DNA of 64,000 bases from Pleurodeles waltl (GCF_031143425.1 NC_090448.1:537062313-537126312), one strand, 5' to 3'; shown: positions 36,486 through 47,587, numbered from the stretch's first letter. Program-made: numbers and translations. Notes: generated by a model from the sequence alone, not told the origin.

Positions 36486-38507
36486 GTCACTTATAAGAGC
36501 AAGGCATGGGTCTGCAGGTGATCATGCAGATCTACAAGGTTTTGCAGTCCTGAAAAAGTTCAGTGTGGTCAGGAGGTTAAAGGTGAGTGTTTTCTTGAGT
36601 GGTTTTCTAGTGACTGCTGGAATTTTGACTGAGCAATTGAGAGGGAAGCATGGGGTCTAAAATCATTTGGAGGATCAGTAGTAATGCAGATGTATCAGGC
36701 ACACCACAAGGCCCTCTGAGGCCTTTGACTGTGCTGCCAAGAAATTACAATGCTCTGAAGTACTGCCACTTCAGGTACCGTAGTTAAGGAAAAGAAAATG
36801 AAGCATCCCTGATGCTCACCATATAATAGTTGAGCAGTGGCTATTAGTATAGATGTGTGCTGTATATACATTGACAATTATTGGAAAGAATATATATTGA
36901 GTTTAATGATTATACATTATTGATTGTACATTGAGACACAATTATACTTCAGTTTAGTATCCATGCAATGACACTTTTAATGTAGTCTACTAAATGTGTA
37001 CGGGGTGAGCACATCATAAGAGAGCCAACTTTATTTAGGAAAGATATAATATAGAATGAATATGCTCTCTAAATAAAAAAGGACACATATTCCGACAGCA
37101 CAACTGTGCACTGTGCTCTAGCTAGTTCCATGTAGTCACTTTCATTCACTTACTAAGATTTAAATGAGAGTCAAAGGCACAGTGGGTGCAGACAGGAACT
37201 GTGCATGATTATTAGTAATAAATGCATGAAAGGAAAGAAATGAAAACAATATGCTTTTGAATAAAACTGAAAGTGTTATAAAACCACTGCACTGCTTCTG
37301 GTTATGAGTGATGTAATGGCAACCCATGACATAAATCCAAGCGGTTATCTGGAAAAGTTAGGATACTTGTATAGTGCTGTGATGCCCTTTGCTTAAAGCA
37401 CAATAGTTAATGGATGTGTTTCAGAACTTCTCAGATTCAGAGATTTACTTTTTGGGTCCGACTTCAAATTAAAGCAGTCACCTGACCTTATGTTTATCCA
37501 ATGAAAAAGAGCTTTAAGAAGCACACCTGAGGGAGGGACTTTGTTTCCATCCATGTATTGGTTACCTTGACTACAGTATTTAATTGAGCAGAAGGTGTAA
37601 CAATTCTTGTAGAACTCCTGTTGGCTCCTGAGGGGAGTACAGTCACCTAAAACCACATAATGATGTGGTGGTTTGCAATGGGAAGACCCATCTACCATCC
37701 TGTAGCATTGGTGAATAATATTTCTAAAGCATCATGGCATGCATGCTCACTGTGTGCATTAACTACAGCGTGGGCAATGTTTTTATTGATAGGCTAAGCC
37801 TTTTGACAAATAGTGCTTAATAAGGATGTTCACTCTTTCAAAGTGGCAATGGCAACCACCATTATGGAGCAAAGACATCTGTGCATGTTTTTTTCCACTT
37901 TTACGTTTGTGCTGTGCAGAATGAACAGTTGTTCTGCCCTCCCATCCCACCACTGAGATGGACACGCCATTGCTGCTGCCTCAATACTATAATGATAAAC
38001 CTTCGTCCTGCACGAATCCACTCACTTTGCTTTTCCTAACAACAGCAGCCTGCACATGGCCAGCCCCCGTCAGCCATGGGAGCCAAATCACAGAGTTCTT
38101 GGGATAGCTTGAGCCACATGATGCAATTTTGACTATATATCAGAAACAAGAACACGTGGGGGAAGAGATTGTCAAGCCGAGCCACTTTTGAAATGCAAGC
38201 AATTACATCCATTTTACGATTAGACAATGCGCTTGTTTCATTGCCAGATCTCTGGTCCTGTCCTTTCTGCAGACACAGTAGGCTCTCTACTCTTAAAATG
38301 CCACCTCTGCACCCTGCCAATTCAGCTCTCTACAGCTGGTTTAAGATCTTTGTAAGTGGTACAGTGTGATACACCCCCCCCCCACCCCCGAATTCCAGCA
38401 AGCAAAACAAGTGAAACGATTTCTTGAAGGCGGTTTCTTGGAGAGTGTGCTCCTCCTCTGAGATTGTTTTGGAAACATTTAGATCAAATTAGGTAAAACG
38501 CCAAAGA
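36486..38507. other. unassigned region
   Basis: No recognised gene. The 101-codon antisense frame at 37393-37698 has no motif I know. A short C-rich run lies at about 38373-38390. Confidence 0.4.
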
Positions 38508-38512
38508 CTGTG

Positions 38513-38571
38513 TGTTAGAAATTGGGTCTCTAGTTAGCAGAGGTATACACCCTTATCCAAGTAGAGACCAT
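38513..38571 (-). mobile_element. antisense LTR, left part of split copy
   Basis: Begins TGTTAGAAAT, the reverse complement of the ATTTCTAACA 3' end of the large LTR family. It continues like 56277-56330 until the Harbinger transposon interrupts at 38572. The rest of this LTR resumes at 45149. Confidence 0.75.
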
Positions 38572-38590
38572 GGGCCAGATGTATGAAAAG

Positions 38591-38647
38591 TTTTTGCACT
38601 CGCAAACGGTGCGAATCGCAAAAATCGTCCGTTTGCGAGTGCAAAAA
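38591..38647. repeat. perfect 19-bp-arm inverted repeat in left subterminus
   Basis: TTTTTGCACTCGCAAACGG (38591-38609) and its exact reverse complement (38629-38647) flank a 19-base spacer. It is immediately inside the left TIR and may be a binding site for transposase or the Myb-like protein. Confidence 0.8.
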
Positions 38648-39644
38648 TGTGGTCTGCGATGCATGAAAGGCATTCGCAGACCAAAAATAAGAAATCGCAA
38701 AAATTGCGATTTTTTGCGGTGCGACAGGGTTTTGCGAGTCGCATTTTGCGATTCAGTATTTCCAGTAGGAAATTGCGAGGTGCAAAATGCGAATCGCAAA
38801 ATCCAAATCGCAAATAGATGCATCAAAAAAATCGCAATGAGCGATTTTTCGCAGAATGGCATTTTGCACATGCAAAATACCACTAAGTGAAACCAGGTGG
38901 TAACCAGGTGCAACCTATATAAAGAGGCCCAGAATGCCTCAGACTCTACCACAATGGCTGCACTCTACGTCATGGCGAGGAGGATGAGGATCCTGGCAGG
39001 TTTGAGGAGAGGGAGGAGGACACAGGAGCGCATTTTCAGAGTGCGAATTACACTTTTTGACCTGACAGAGGAGGAAGTATATGAGAGGTATAGGTTGAAC
39101 TCAGCCATGATACTTGACCTAATAGCTGAGCTACAACCCCTACTGCAGCGCAGAACACTAAGGACACATAGTATCCCCAGCCATGTGCAGGTATTATGCT
39201 CCTTACACCTACTCACCTCAGGGAGCTATCAAGGGGTCATAGCAGCGCCTGGGGGGGTGTCACAGAGCACCCTCTCCAGATTCTTCAATGCATTTATCAA
39301 AGCCATGCTAAGCAAACTCCAACAGTACATCCGATTCCCCCACACCCCACAGGAAATACAGCAGACAAAAATTTAGTTTTATCAGATAGCACAGTTCCCC
39401 CACGTCTTAGGTGACATAGATGCCACACATGTGGCAATATGTCCACCTTCTGTCACAGAGTATGTGTACAGAAACCGTAAACACCAACATTCCATGAATA
39501 TACAGGTGATATGCAATGCCTCCCATATCATAACTGATCTCGTGGCCAGGTACCCAGGGAGCACACATGATTCATACATCTTTCGCCACAGCGGCATTCA
39601 CACAAGACTGGTAGCTGGGGAGTTTGGTGAAGGATATCTACTAG

Positions 39645-42560
39645 GTAATGTCACTCTTTACAATGGCGCATAGATAACAAACCCTTGTCAGATGGCTGAG
39701 TGTTAGAAATGGGGTTTCTGGTTGGCTAGGGTATGCACCTCAGCCAGGCAGAACCTACCCACTCTAGTCAGGGCTTGGGAGTTACACGTCCAAGATAACC
39801 CCTGCTCACCCCCTTGGTAGCTTGGCACGAGCAATCAGGCTTAACCTGGAGGCAATGTGCAAAGCGTTTGCACAACACACAACACACGTGATGCAAGATG
39901 TACACCACAAAGTAAACACAACACTGAGCTATGTAAAAATAATCTGTATTGCACAAAACATAATTAGACCAACATCACACGTAAATAATACCTGCTACTT
40001 TAGCAGTTGTCAGAAGGTTACACCAGTTACTAATACTCTGCAAGAATATGCAGTTGTCACATTAGCACACCTAAGTACTCAGGATTCTGCCACATAAGCA
40101 GTAGTCAGGAATTATAGTAAGAGGTATATGCACTTGTCATGAACAAATCTTAAATACCCATGAAAAGAACATTAGAGAATATACCACAAGTCATATACAT
40201 ACACATCAGCTAGGCATGCCTAGAAAAGGAACATTAGCACATATATGTATCACCAGTAAACAAGTAGAAAATAGCAAACATCTGTAAGTTTGTATTAGGC
40301 TCCTAGAGCCTAGATTTTCTAAAGAGTACCTGTTTCTAGTGGATTAGGGCACTTCCAGTGCCTAAAGGTATGGGGCCCCCGGTGCTCCGGCACGCAAAAC
40401 GGGGGCCACGCGATGTCTTGGAGGGAGGGGGGCGGTTAGCACCCTCTCTTCCTGAACGGGCCCTTCTGGGGGGCCTCCGTTCTGGGTGAGGACCTGCCTC
40501 GGCCTCCGCACACCCTGTCCATGGGGTGGGGGGGCCGGGCGCGGCTCACTAAATGTTTCTGGGGGGCCAAGACGGGAAGGGACCTCCGTCGAGATCTCCC
40601 TTCCTGATTTTAGGAGAAAGAAATGCCCCCGAAAAAGGAAAGGAGCGTCCCGCTCCTGTCGCAGCGACCGGGGAAGGGGGCGCTCCCTGCGCCTCCCCCG
40701 AGTCCTGCTTCGCTTGTGGATGGAAACTCGGACCCCTCCGGGGGCCCGAGGAAACACTTGCCCGCACCCGATGTGGTGCACGAGTGAAGGAAGCCTCTCC
40801 CGAGCCGCCGGGAGGCTTCCTGTAGGATTGCAGGTGGCTGGTGCCCCTGGGGCACTCCCGGAAGCGGGAGGTGCTTCGGGGGCGCCGAGAGGAGCACACT
40901 TGCTCCGAATCCTTTGCTAAGGTGCCCCGGGGGCACTAGAATCAGCGCAGTCCCGGCGCTGAAGAGAAAAAGCCCGGGTGGCAGCAGTGATTGTTTTTGG
41001 ACGCAGCACACAGCGCTTGATACAACGCGAAAGCCAAACATGCAGCCTGGGCGGCGGCGGTGATATTTTTCAGATCAAAGAGAGTTTATAGGTTTTAAGG
41101 CCAATTTGAGGCCCGGGCTGCGGCGGTGATCTCTTGCAGAAAATTCCTTAGGGGTGAGTGCTTCTCTCCCAGCGCTAGGAAAATGTGGAGAGATCGGTAC
41201 AGGGGTCAGGGGCACAGTACCCTGCCCCTGGGAGCAATCAGGAGGCCAAAGGAGCACAGGACTGGTGGGCCCAACTGCAGACCAGCACAAGGAGGGCAGA
41301 TAGTGGCAGTTCCTTCTAGTGACCAGGCAGGTCACAGGTCAGCACAACAGCAGCAGTCCAATGTGGTTTCCTTGTGAGTCCATTACTCAGCGTCCTGTGT
41401 CCAGTTTCCAGTTCCAAGAATGTTCCAATTGTGGGGAAAATTCACCCGTACTTATAGTCAGTTTTTACAGTGTCTCACAATGGTAGGGAGAGGAGGTTCC
41501 AGCCAGTTACAACTGGTTCTGGGAGTGCCCCCGCTCTCCTTTCAGCACAGGCTCCAAACATCAGTGGGGGGTTAACGACCCTATTGTGTGAGGCCAGGGC
41601 ACAGTCTTTACAAATGCAGGCGTGCCCCGCCTCTCCCTCCTCTCAGCCCTTAGGCTTTACAATATGTAGATGCACCTCTGTGTCACCTCCACCCTCCCTG
41701 TGTTCAGGCTGTCTGAGAAGTATGCACAAAGCCCCAACTGTCAGTCTGCCCAGACGTTGATTGGAGACAAACTGCAAAACACCAAAGTTATAAGTACAGA
41801 TAAATGCACACTTTCTAGAAGTGGCATTTCTGTGACAGTAATAACAAATACACCTACACCAGTAAGTAGCATGTCTTACCACTGTCACAACCATACCAAA
41901 CATGCCTACGCTACCCCTCATAAATCAGACAATACCCATTCCACATAATGCAGGGCATTTCCAATGCAATCCTATGAGGGGGCAGCACTCACAGTAGTGA
42001 GACACCAAGTTAGGCTGTTTGTCACCACCAGGACAGGCCACGCAACATGGCACATGTCCTGCCTTCTACATGCATGGCACCCTGCCCAGAGGGCTAACTA
42101 GGGCGTACCTTAGGGGTGACTTACATGTAGTAAAAGGGGAGTTCTGGGCCTGGCAAGTATATTTAGATGCCAGGTCCCTGTGGCAGGAAACTGCGCACAC
42201 AGGCTCTGCGCTAGCAGGCCTTAAATAGGTTTGTCAGGCTACTTCAGTGGGTGGCGCAAGCAGCGCTGCAGGCCCACTAGTAGCATTTAATTTACAGGCC
42301 CTGGGTATAGAGATACCACTTTACAAGGGACTTATAGGTAAATTAAATATGCCAATCAGGTATAATCCAATCATACCAAATTTGTAAGAGAGAGCACATG
42401 CACTTTAGCACTGGTTAGCATGAAAAAGTGCTCAGAGTCAAAACGTCAGCCAACAAAGGTCAGAAAAATAAGGAGGTAAAAGCAAAAAGTCTGGGGAATG
42501 ACCCTGTAAAAGGGCCAGGTCCAACACTGAGGTACTCATCAAACCTTCTGTCCCTTTCAG
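39645..42560 (+). other. transposase intron containing a solo LTR
   Basis: GT-AG intron of the transposase gene. Without the LTR and one copy of its 5-bp duplication it would be 85 bp. Its canonical borders and the exact restoration of the conserved GYLLGDSAY-type segment across the junction support it. The inserted LTR enlarges it to 2916 bp. Confidence 0.85.
39696..42531 (-). mobile_element. solo LTR copy C, antisense, CTGAG duplication
   Basis: A 2826-bp LTR (39701-42526) reads TGTTAGAAAT ... GGTCCAACA on the plus strand; its own sense strand is minus. Perfect CTGAG duplications are at 39696-39700 and 42527-42531. The ends match copy B (TGTTGGACCTGG ... CATTTCTAACA). The middle (about 40370-41160) is GC-rich with repeated GCGGCGGTGAT-like segments. 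No internal retroviral genes. Open frames in the GC-rich part are composition artefacts. Confidence 0.9.
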
Positions 42561-43128
42561 GAGACAGTGCCTATGCAGTGCGCACCTACATGATGACGCC
42601 CTACCTCAATCCCACCACACTGGCAGAACGTAGATACAATGCAGCACACAGGGCAACCCGCAAGTTGGTGGAGTGCACATTTGGCCTCCTGAAGAGTCGC
42701 TTCCGTTGCCTCCACAAGAGTGGAGGGGCACTACAGTACAGTCCAGAAACCACATGTAGAATAGTGGCTACTTGTGCAATCTTGCACAATATAGCTACAA
42801 CCAGGGGCATACCTATAGAAATCAGTGACACTGAATCAGATGAGGATGACGATCCCATACCACCTCTACAGCCAGCAGACAGGACCAGTGCAGCAGAGGG
42901 ACGGCAAAGGCGTGCTGACATCACACACAACCATTTCAGACGTGAGTATGTATAACAAAACTCCACTGACAACTGTACCTGTAGTGATAGAAATTTATTA
43001 CCTTACGTCAGGTAATTAATTGTGATGAAAGAAGTAAAAAGGTGAATAAGAAAAATGAATATAAACAAAAGAACTGAGTCCCACACTATTACTTCATAGT
43101 GGGGACACCAGTGTCAATGTCGCAAGAG

Positions 43129-44759
43129 TCACTTCCTCCTCCCTCGCACACCACTGGGGTGCCCAGTTGACTCACTGGCACCCTGAATGTCACCCTCAGT
43201 GGCAGTGCTGCGCCTGGCACTGCACCGTCTGGTGTCTGAAGCAGGTACTTGCACACTACTGAGGCTCGAACTGTCCTCCGTGTCCCCCAAGGCAACCTCA
43301 CTGGGAGTGGCCGACCTCTGTCCCATGACTAGTTCAATCACATTGGTGATTTGGACAAGGCCCTGGACCACATACCTGCTGGTGTGTGCAGCCTCAACCT
43401 GGGCCGCCACAGCACGACGGGCGATGAGGGTGGTGGAGTTGGCCATCCTATTTGAGGACCTGCAGTAGTTCGCAAACATGGTTCGGAAACGGTGATCATG
43501 TCTGCGTCGACTCACTCTTTCATGGCGCAGCTCCTCACACAGGTCACGCACTGCACTGGTCAGCTCCCTAGTGTCCTGAGAGGCCTGCACCTGTCCCTCA
43601 CGCAGCTGGGTGATATTGTCGTTCAGGGTGTCAATTCGCCGATGCAGGCCAACCATATGTCTGTTGTGGACTCTAAGGTTTCTGTCCAGACTCAGAATTC
43701 TCCTGTTTTGCAGAGGCTGTTGCTGCAGCATAGCAGCCTCAAGTCCACCAAACAAGGATGTACCCTCAGCTGCCTCCTGCAGTTGCTGCTGGGACACTGT
43801 GGCACTTCTGCGATGTGCTGAATGACCCCTGTCCTCTGGTATCTGGCTGCGTCTATCGGGTGCAGATGGTGTGCTTGGCCCCTCCTGCTGCACATCGGAG
43901 TCACCACTGAGGTCTGGAAGTGGCAATGGCCTGGGCCTGTGGCGCACAGTGGAGACATTGACGGACCCACTGGTGTTGGTGTCAGAGGGCAGCTGTGTGT
44001 CCGTCTCCCCTACACACGCAATTTCTGTGGCTGCTGTGCTAGGCCCACCTGCAACAACAATATGCAGCATGTCAGTTCTGTATGTTACATTATCTGTCCA
44101 GAAATGGCAATAAAGCTATAGGTACTGCTCTACATGGTGTAGTGTGTGTTGTGTAACCTTGGGTGTCACTATGCTTGCTTACATTGTCATGCCACTGTCT
44201 GTACTAGTTTGTGGACCACGACTCCCATAATGCATTGTTGTGCTGCTACTAAGATGTGGAGTGGACTACTTCACACACTACTTCACATTACATGCTAATT
44301 CCTAAGGGGCTTTTATGCATGCACATATTGGGTTCACACAACAACATTGCACTTACCTTGGATGGTACTTGGTTGAGCGGAGGTGTCTACATGTGACCCC
44401 TGTCACTGCTTCCGGTAGGAGTGTCGATTCTACCAGGTCCTCCAGTGGTGTGGCAGGTGGCTCGGTTGGTGGTCCTCCTCCTGTGCTCCTGGCCTCTGCT
44501 TTGCCCGGGACCGCAGGTCATACCAGCGTTTCTTGATCTCATCAATGGAGCGCTGTGCCACTCAAATAGCGCAGATTTTACTTTGGATCTCAAGCCATAG
44601 TCTTCTATTCTCACTCTCTGGCACCTGGAGGGATGATTTGCCAAACAGGCGGTCATGGCTCCTCACCACCTCTTCTGTTAATACCTCCAGCTCCTGCTCA
44701 CTGAACTTCAGTTTGCGCTTCCTCTCCTGCTTCTCCTGTGCTGGACCTTGGGGCTCCAT
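43129..44759 (-). pseudogene. Harbinger Myb/SANT-like accessory protein
   Basis: Second gene of the transposon, on the minus strand. Exon 1 is 44759-44357 and exon 2 is 44048-43129; the intron 44356-44049 has GTAAGT and TTGTTGCAG borders. Exon 1 encodes a basic start and a Myb/SANT-like domain: KLKFSEQELEVLTEEV (44730-44670 region), then RSIDEIKKRWYDLRSRAK near 44550-44500, followed by a GGGPP segment. Such proteins bind subterminal DNA and help the transposase enter the nucleus. Exon 2 is a long helical, Arg-rich region, probably a coiled coil, about 305 codons and fully open. Lesions are confined to exon 1: TGA at 44564-44562 (CGA to TGA fits CpG decay), and two one-base frame changes near 44501 and 44390. 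Confidence 0.85.
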
Positions 44760-44929
44760 TGTGGCTCAGGTGATGCTGCTCCTTCAGAGTGCTGCTCAAT
44801 GTGGCTGGGCTGCTCTCACGCAGGATGCTGGTTTGGGTGTGGCACCTGTAACTGCCTGGGATGACTCATTTCCTGCTGGTGATGTCATCAGGCTCCTCCA
44901 GGTGTGCATTCTCGAACTTTCTCGCATTT

Positions 44930-45145
44930 TGCGATTTTTCACTGAATCGCTAAAAAAATCGCAAATTGCGAGAATGCAAATTGCGATTCGGTAAATGGGC
45001 CACGCAAACTACAAATAGCGATTTTTAAGAAATCGCTAATTCCGAATCGCAATTTTGTTACATGGCCAATTGCGACTCGGAAATAGCGATTTCTTAAAAA
45101 TCGTATTTTGCGAATCGCAGACCCCAGTTTTCATACATCTGGCCC
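44930..45145. repeat. right subterminal and terminal repeat of Harbinger
   Basis: Dense array of GCGATTT/AAATCGC and GCGAATCGCA motifs ending in the perfect 18-bp TIR. It mirrors the left subterminal region (38572-38890), though the long-range similarity is motif-level rather than a continuous inverted repeat. Confidence 0.8.
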
Positions 45146-45148
45146 CAT

Positions 45149-45410
45149 ATTCCTAGTCAGGGTAAGTCACAAAACAACCTAAATTATCCTGTGCTCACCC
45201 TCTGGTAGCTTGGCACAGAGCAGGCAGTCTTAACATAGAAGGCAATGTGTAAAATATTTGTGCAATAACTCATACAGTAACACAGTGAATACACAACTAA
45301 AATACACCACACAGGTTTAGAAAAATAGATAATATCTAACTGAATAAAATAAGGTTGGAACGATGCAAATCTAATGTACACAAGCAATGTTATGGATTTT
45401 GAAAGATTAA
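45149..45410 (-). mobile_element. antisense LTR, right part of split copy
   Basis: Continues the LTR broken at 38571. ATTCCTAGTCAGGGTAAG aligns with CAATCCCAGTCAGGGTTAAG at 56330, and GGTAGCTTGGCACAGAGCAG follows. The LTR is cut off at 45411 by the next MITE, and its other terminus was not found. Confidence 0.75.
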
Positions 45411-45560
45411 GGGCCAGATGTAGGTAGACAGCAAATTGCGACTTGCAATTTGCGAGTCAGAGCGACTCGCAAATTGCAAGTCGCAATTTGCTATGCAGAA
45501 AGGTGTCTCAGACACCTTCTGCGACTCGCAATGGGATCACAAAGACCCACCTCAATAATA
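45411..45560. mobile_element. truncated Harbinger-type MITE end
   Basis: Starts GGGCCAGATGTAGGTAG, then shows a perfect long inverted repeat CAAATTGCGACTTGCAATTTG / CAAATTGCAAGTCGCAATTTG around 45429-45491 (imperfect at single positions). The right end is missing: the element runs into the minisatellite at about 45575. Related by its end to the autonomous element next door. Confidence 0.7.
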
Positions 45561-45589
45561 TAAGCTGCAAAAGTGATGGGTGAATGGAG

Positions 45590-46230
45590 TATCTGTGTGA
45601 GCACAGGCTGAGCATGGTGACCGTGTGAGTGCAGGGTCAAAGAAGGGAGTAGTGTGATTCCAGGGAGAGTGATGTGCGTATTTGAGAGGTGTGAGTGCAG
45701 GCTGAGTGGTGTGCCCATATGAGCTGTGTGAGTGACTGGACTTTCTATGTGAGTGCAGAGTGAGCGATGTATCCTTGTGAAAGTAGGGTTCAGAGGAGTG
45801 AGTGCAGGGTGAGTGATGTGAGTGCTGGGTGAATAATGTGCCCATTCAAGTTTGGAAAGTGGAAAGAAGGAATGCATGGTGAGCGATGTGCATGTTTGCA
45901 ATTGGGTGTAGGGTGAGTGTTGATACTGCAGTGTGAATAGTGAGAGTGACAGTTGAGTGGAGTGTCATGTAAATGCAGGGTTAGTGGGGTGCTCGTGAGA
46001 GTGCAGGGTAAGGGGATGTGAACATCATAAGTGCATGGTGAACAGTGTGGGTGCATGGTAAGTGGTGTGAATACAGTGTGATTGCTGTGAGTGCAGGGTG
46101 AGCAGAGACAATGACATGCGATGGAGTGTCGTGGACAGAGAGTGAGTGGTGTGCTCATTTGCGTGCAGCATTGAAGGAGTGTGAACATTGAAGAGTGAGT
46201 GATGAGAATGATGAGTGAGTTGTCTGAATG
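45590..46230. repeat. GTGAGTGCAGGGTGAGTGATGTG minisatellite
   Basis: About 640 bp of degenerate tandem units built from GAGTGCAGGGTGAGTGATGTG, with variable spacers. Long His/Ser/Thr-rich open frames on the minus strand (132-136 codons) are products of the repeat, not genes. Confidence 0.8.
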
Positions 46231-46914
46231 CAGGATGTACTCCTAGACACACTGAGTAATTCAGCATTCTGTCTGCAGTTGGTGAGCTGGGTTTCAGATA
46301 TAATTAAAACTATTGCTATTATGCAAGGGCACATGAATTATGTGGCAGAGGAAGGTCAACCTTTACAAAGGACCTTCAACTGTGCGGAAATTCGTGTTCC
46401 TGCACCTTTAGTAACTTTTGAACCATTTGAGCGAGAAACACATTTTTTGTTAAAATCTGCAAATTAAAGCAGGTGATGGATTAAGTAGCAAATGTGGCAA
46501 AACTAACAATAATTATGCAAAATATGCGCTGGTCACACAATCACATAATTCCAGTTGACCTGTTATTATGGCATCAATCAGGATGGAGGGTGAAGGAAAT
46601 AAATGACTTGTGGATCCTGCAACAAAGTTTCAGCCTCTTATTATGCCTGTAGGGTTGGGCGAAAAACAGCGCAAATTTGTTATTGTTCTAAGGTTCACAC
46701 GTGACCATTATGTATTCATCTGTAATCTGACTTTTCTGCCTTTGTTTAATTATTAGTTAGGGATCATTAACATGGCTTTAGAACACATTTAAAGGTGCTT
46801 TCTGTTTATATGTACAGGTTGAAGTATCAACAAATATGGGCTAAAATGCCAATGATAACTGACTTTGCTTATTTTTTTACAGGCCAGGGCATTAAAATAC
46901 CACATTGCCAGCTT
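46231..46914. other. unassigned spacer
   Basis: No gene or repeat recognised. Confidence 0.4.
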
Positions 46915-47587
46915 TATGGGCCAGATGTATAATTCTTTACAATAGCGATTACCAAATTGCGTTTTTTTGCGAATCGCAATTAAGTAATCGCTATTGGAAT
47001 GTATGAAACTCTAGGAGTTTCGTATAGCGATTCGCAAGGGCTTGCAAATGGCCCTACCTCACTAATATTCATGAGGTAGGTCACAATTTGCGATCCATTG
47101 AGAATGGCTACAATCACAGGGATGGTGACCTACTGGGCTCAGCAGACCACCGTGTCTGTGATTGCTTTTCAATAAAGCAATCTTTTTTCTTTTTAAAATG
47201 GAGCCCAGAAAAATGAAAAGTTTTCTTTTAATTTTGTAAGCGTAGGCGGTGGTCCGTGGGACCACTGCCTGCTCCTGAAATTTTTTTTGCATGCATTCAC
47301 AGAGGGGAAGAGGTCCCTTGGGGACCTCTTCCTATTCGCTAATGGGTTACCACCAATTTGAAATTGATGGTAACTGCAATTGTTTTGCAACCGCATTCAC
47401 AGTCACAAAACAATCATACACATGTCTGTGATTTGGTATTGGGAAGGGACGCCCCTAATACAAATCGGTATGTAGTCATAAATCCAATTTGTGATTCGGT
47501 AAAAAGTTACAGAATCACAAATTGGACTTGTTACATCCCAAAATCCATTTTTGCGATCACAAAAATGTTTGATAAATCTGGCCCTAT
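46915..47587 (+). mobile_element. 667-bp Harbinger-type MITE, TAT duplication
   Basis: Element 46918-47584 starts GGGCCAGATGTATAA and ends with the reverse complement of GGGCCAGATTTATC. TAT duplications are at 46915-46917 and 47585-47587. The first 12 bases equal those of the autonomous transposon at 38572. The interior shares blocks with 11496-12211 and 55124-55828. No coding capacity. Probably moved in trans by a Harbinger transposase. Confidence 0.85.

Larger units (their letters stand above)
38954..42955 (+). pseudogene. Harbinger transposase, two exons, one stop
   Basis: PIF/Harbinger (HARBI1-like) DDE transposase. The start is the ATG at 38954 after CTCTACCACA. Exon 1 is 38954-39644 and exon 2 is 42561-42955, together 361 codons, the usual size for the family (about 350). 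The donor (CTAG/GTAATG) and acceptor (CCCTTTCAG/GAGAC) join in phase 1. The N-terminal half has the helix-turn-helix-like region with GVSQSTLSRF. Catalytic candidates are Asp156 in DIDATHVAI (39419-39421), Asp206 in STHDSYIF (39569-39571) and Glu268 in ECTFGLLKSRF (42671-42673). The C-terminus is acidic, then basic. The only lesion seen is TAG at 39374-39376 (codon 141). The intron carries solo LTR copy C. The enzyme cuts and pastes the element, usually with the Myb-like partner. Confidence 0.9.
38569..45148 (+). mobile_element. autonomous PIF/Harbinger transposon
   Basis: A DNA transposon of 6574 bp (38572-45145; about 3.7 kb without the inserted LTR). It has perfect 18-bp terminal inverted repeats GGGCCAGATGTATGAAAA (38572-38589 and 45128-45145) and a 3-bp duplication CAT (38569-38571, 45146-45148). 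Subterminal regions of about 300 and 200 bp are full of AAATCGCA/TGCGATT motifs. It encodes the two proteins typical of Harbinger elements: a DDE transposase (+) and a Myb/SANT-like protein (-), convergent and 173 bp apart. It is inserted in an antisense LTR; the related LTR at 56277 provides the empty-site alignment. Confidence 0.92.

Noticed and set aside
37393..37698. 101-codon antisense open frame as a possible gene
   Set aside because: No motif, no codon or context support, and no matching exon structure nearby.
40362..41041. Open frames of 116-144 codons on both strands
   Set aside because: They lie in the GC-rich middle of LTR copy C, overlap each other and have no motif.
45491..46267. 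Antisense His/Ser/Thr-rich open frames of 80-136 codons
   Set aside because: Translation of the GTGAGTGCAGGG minisatellite in overlapping frames; no domain.
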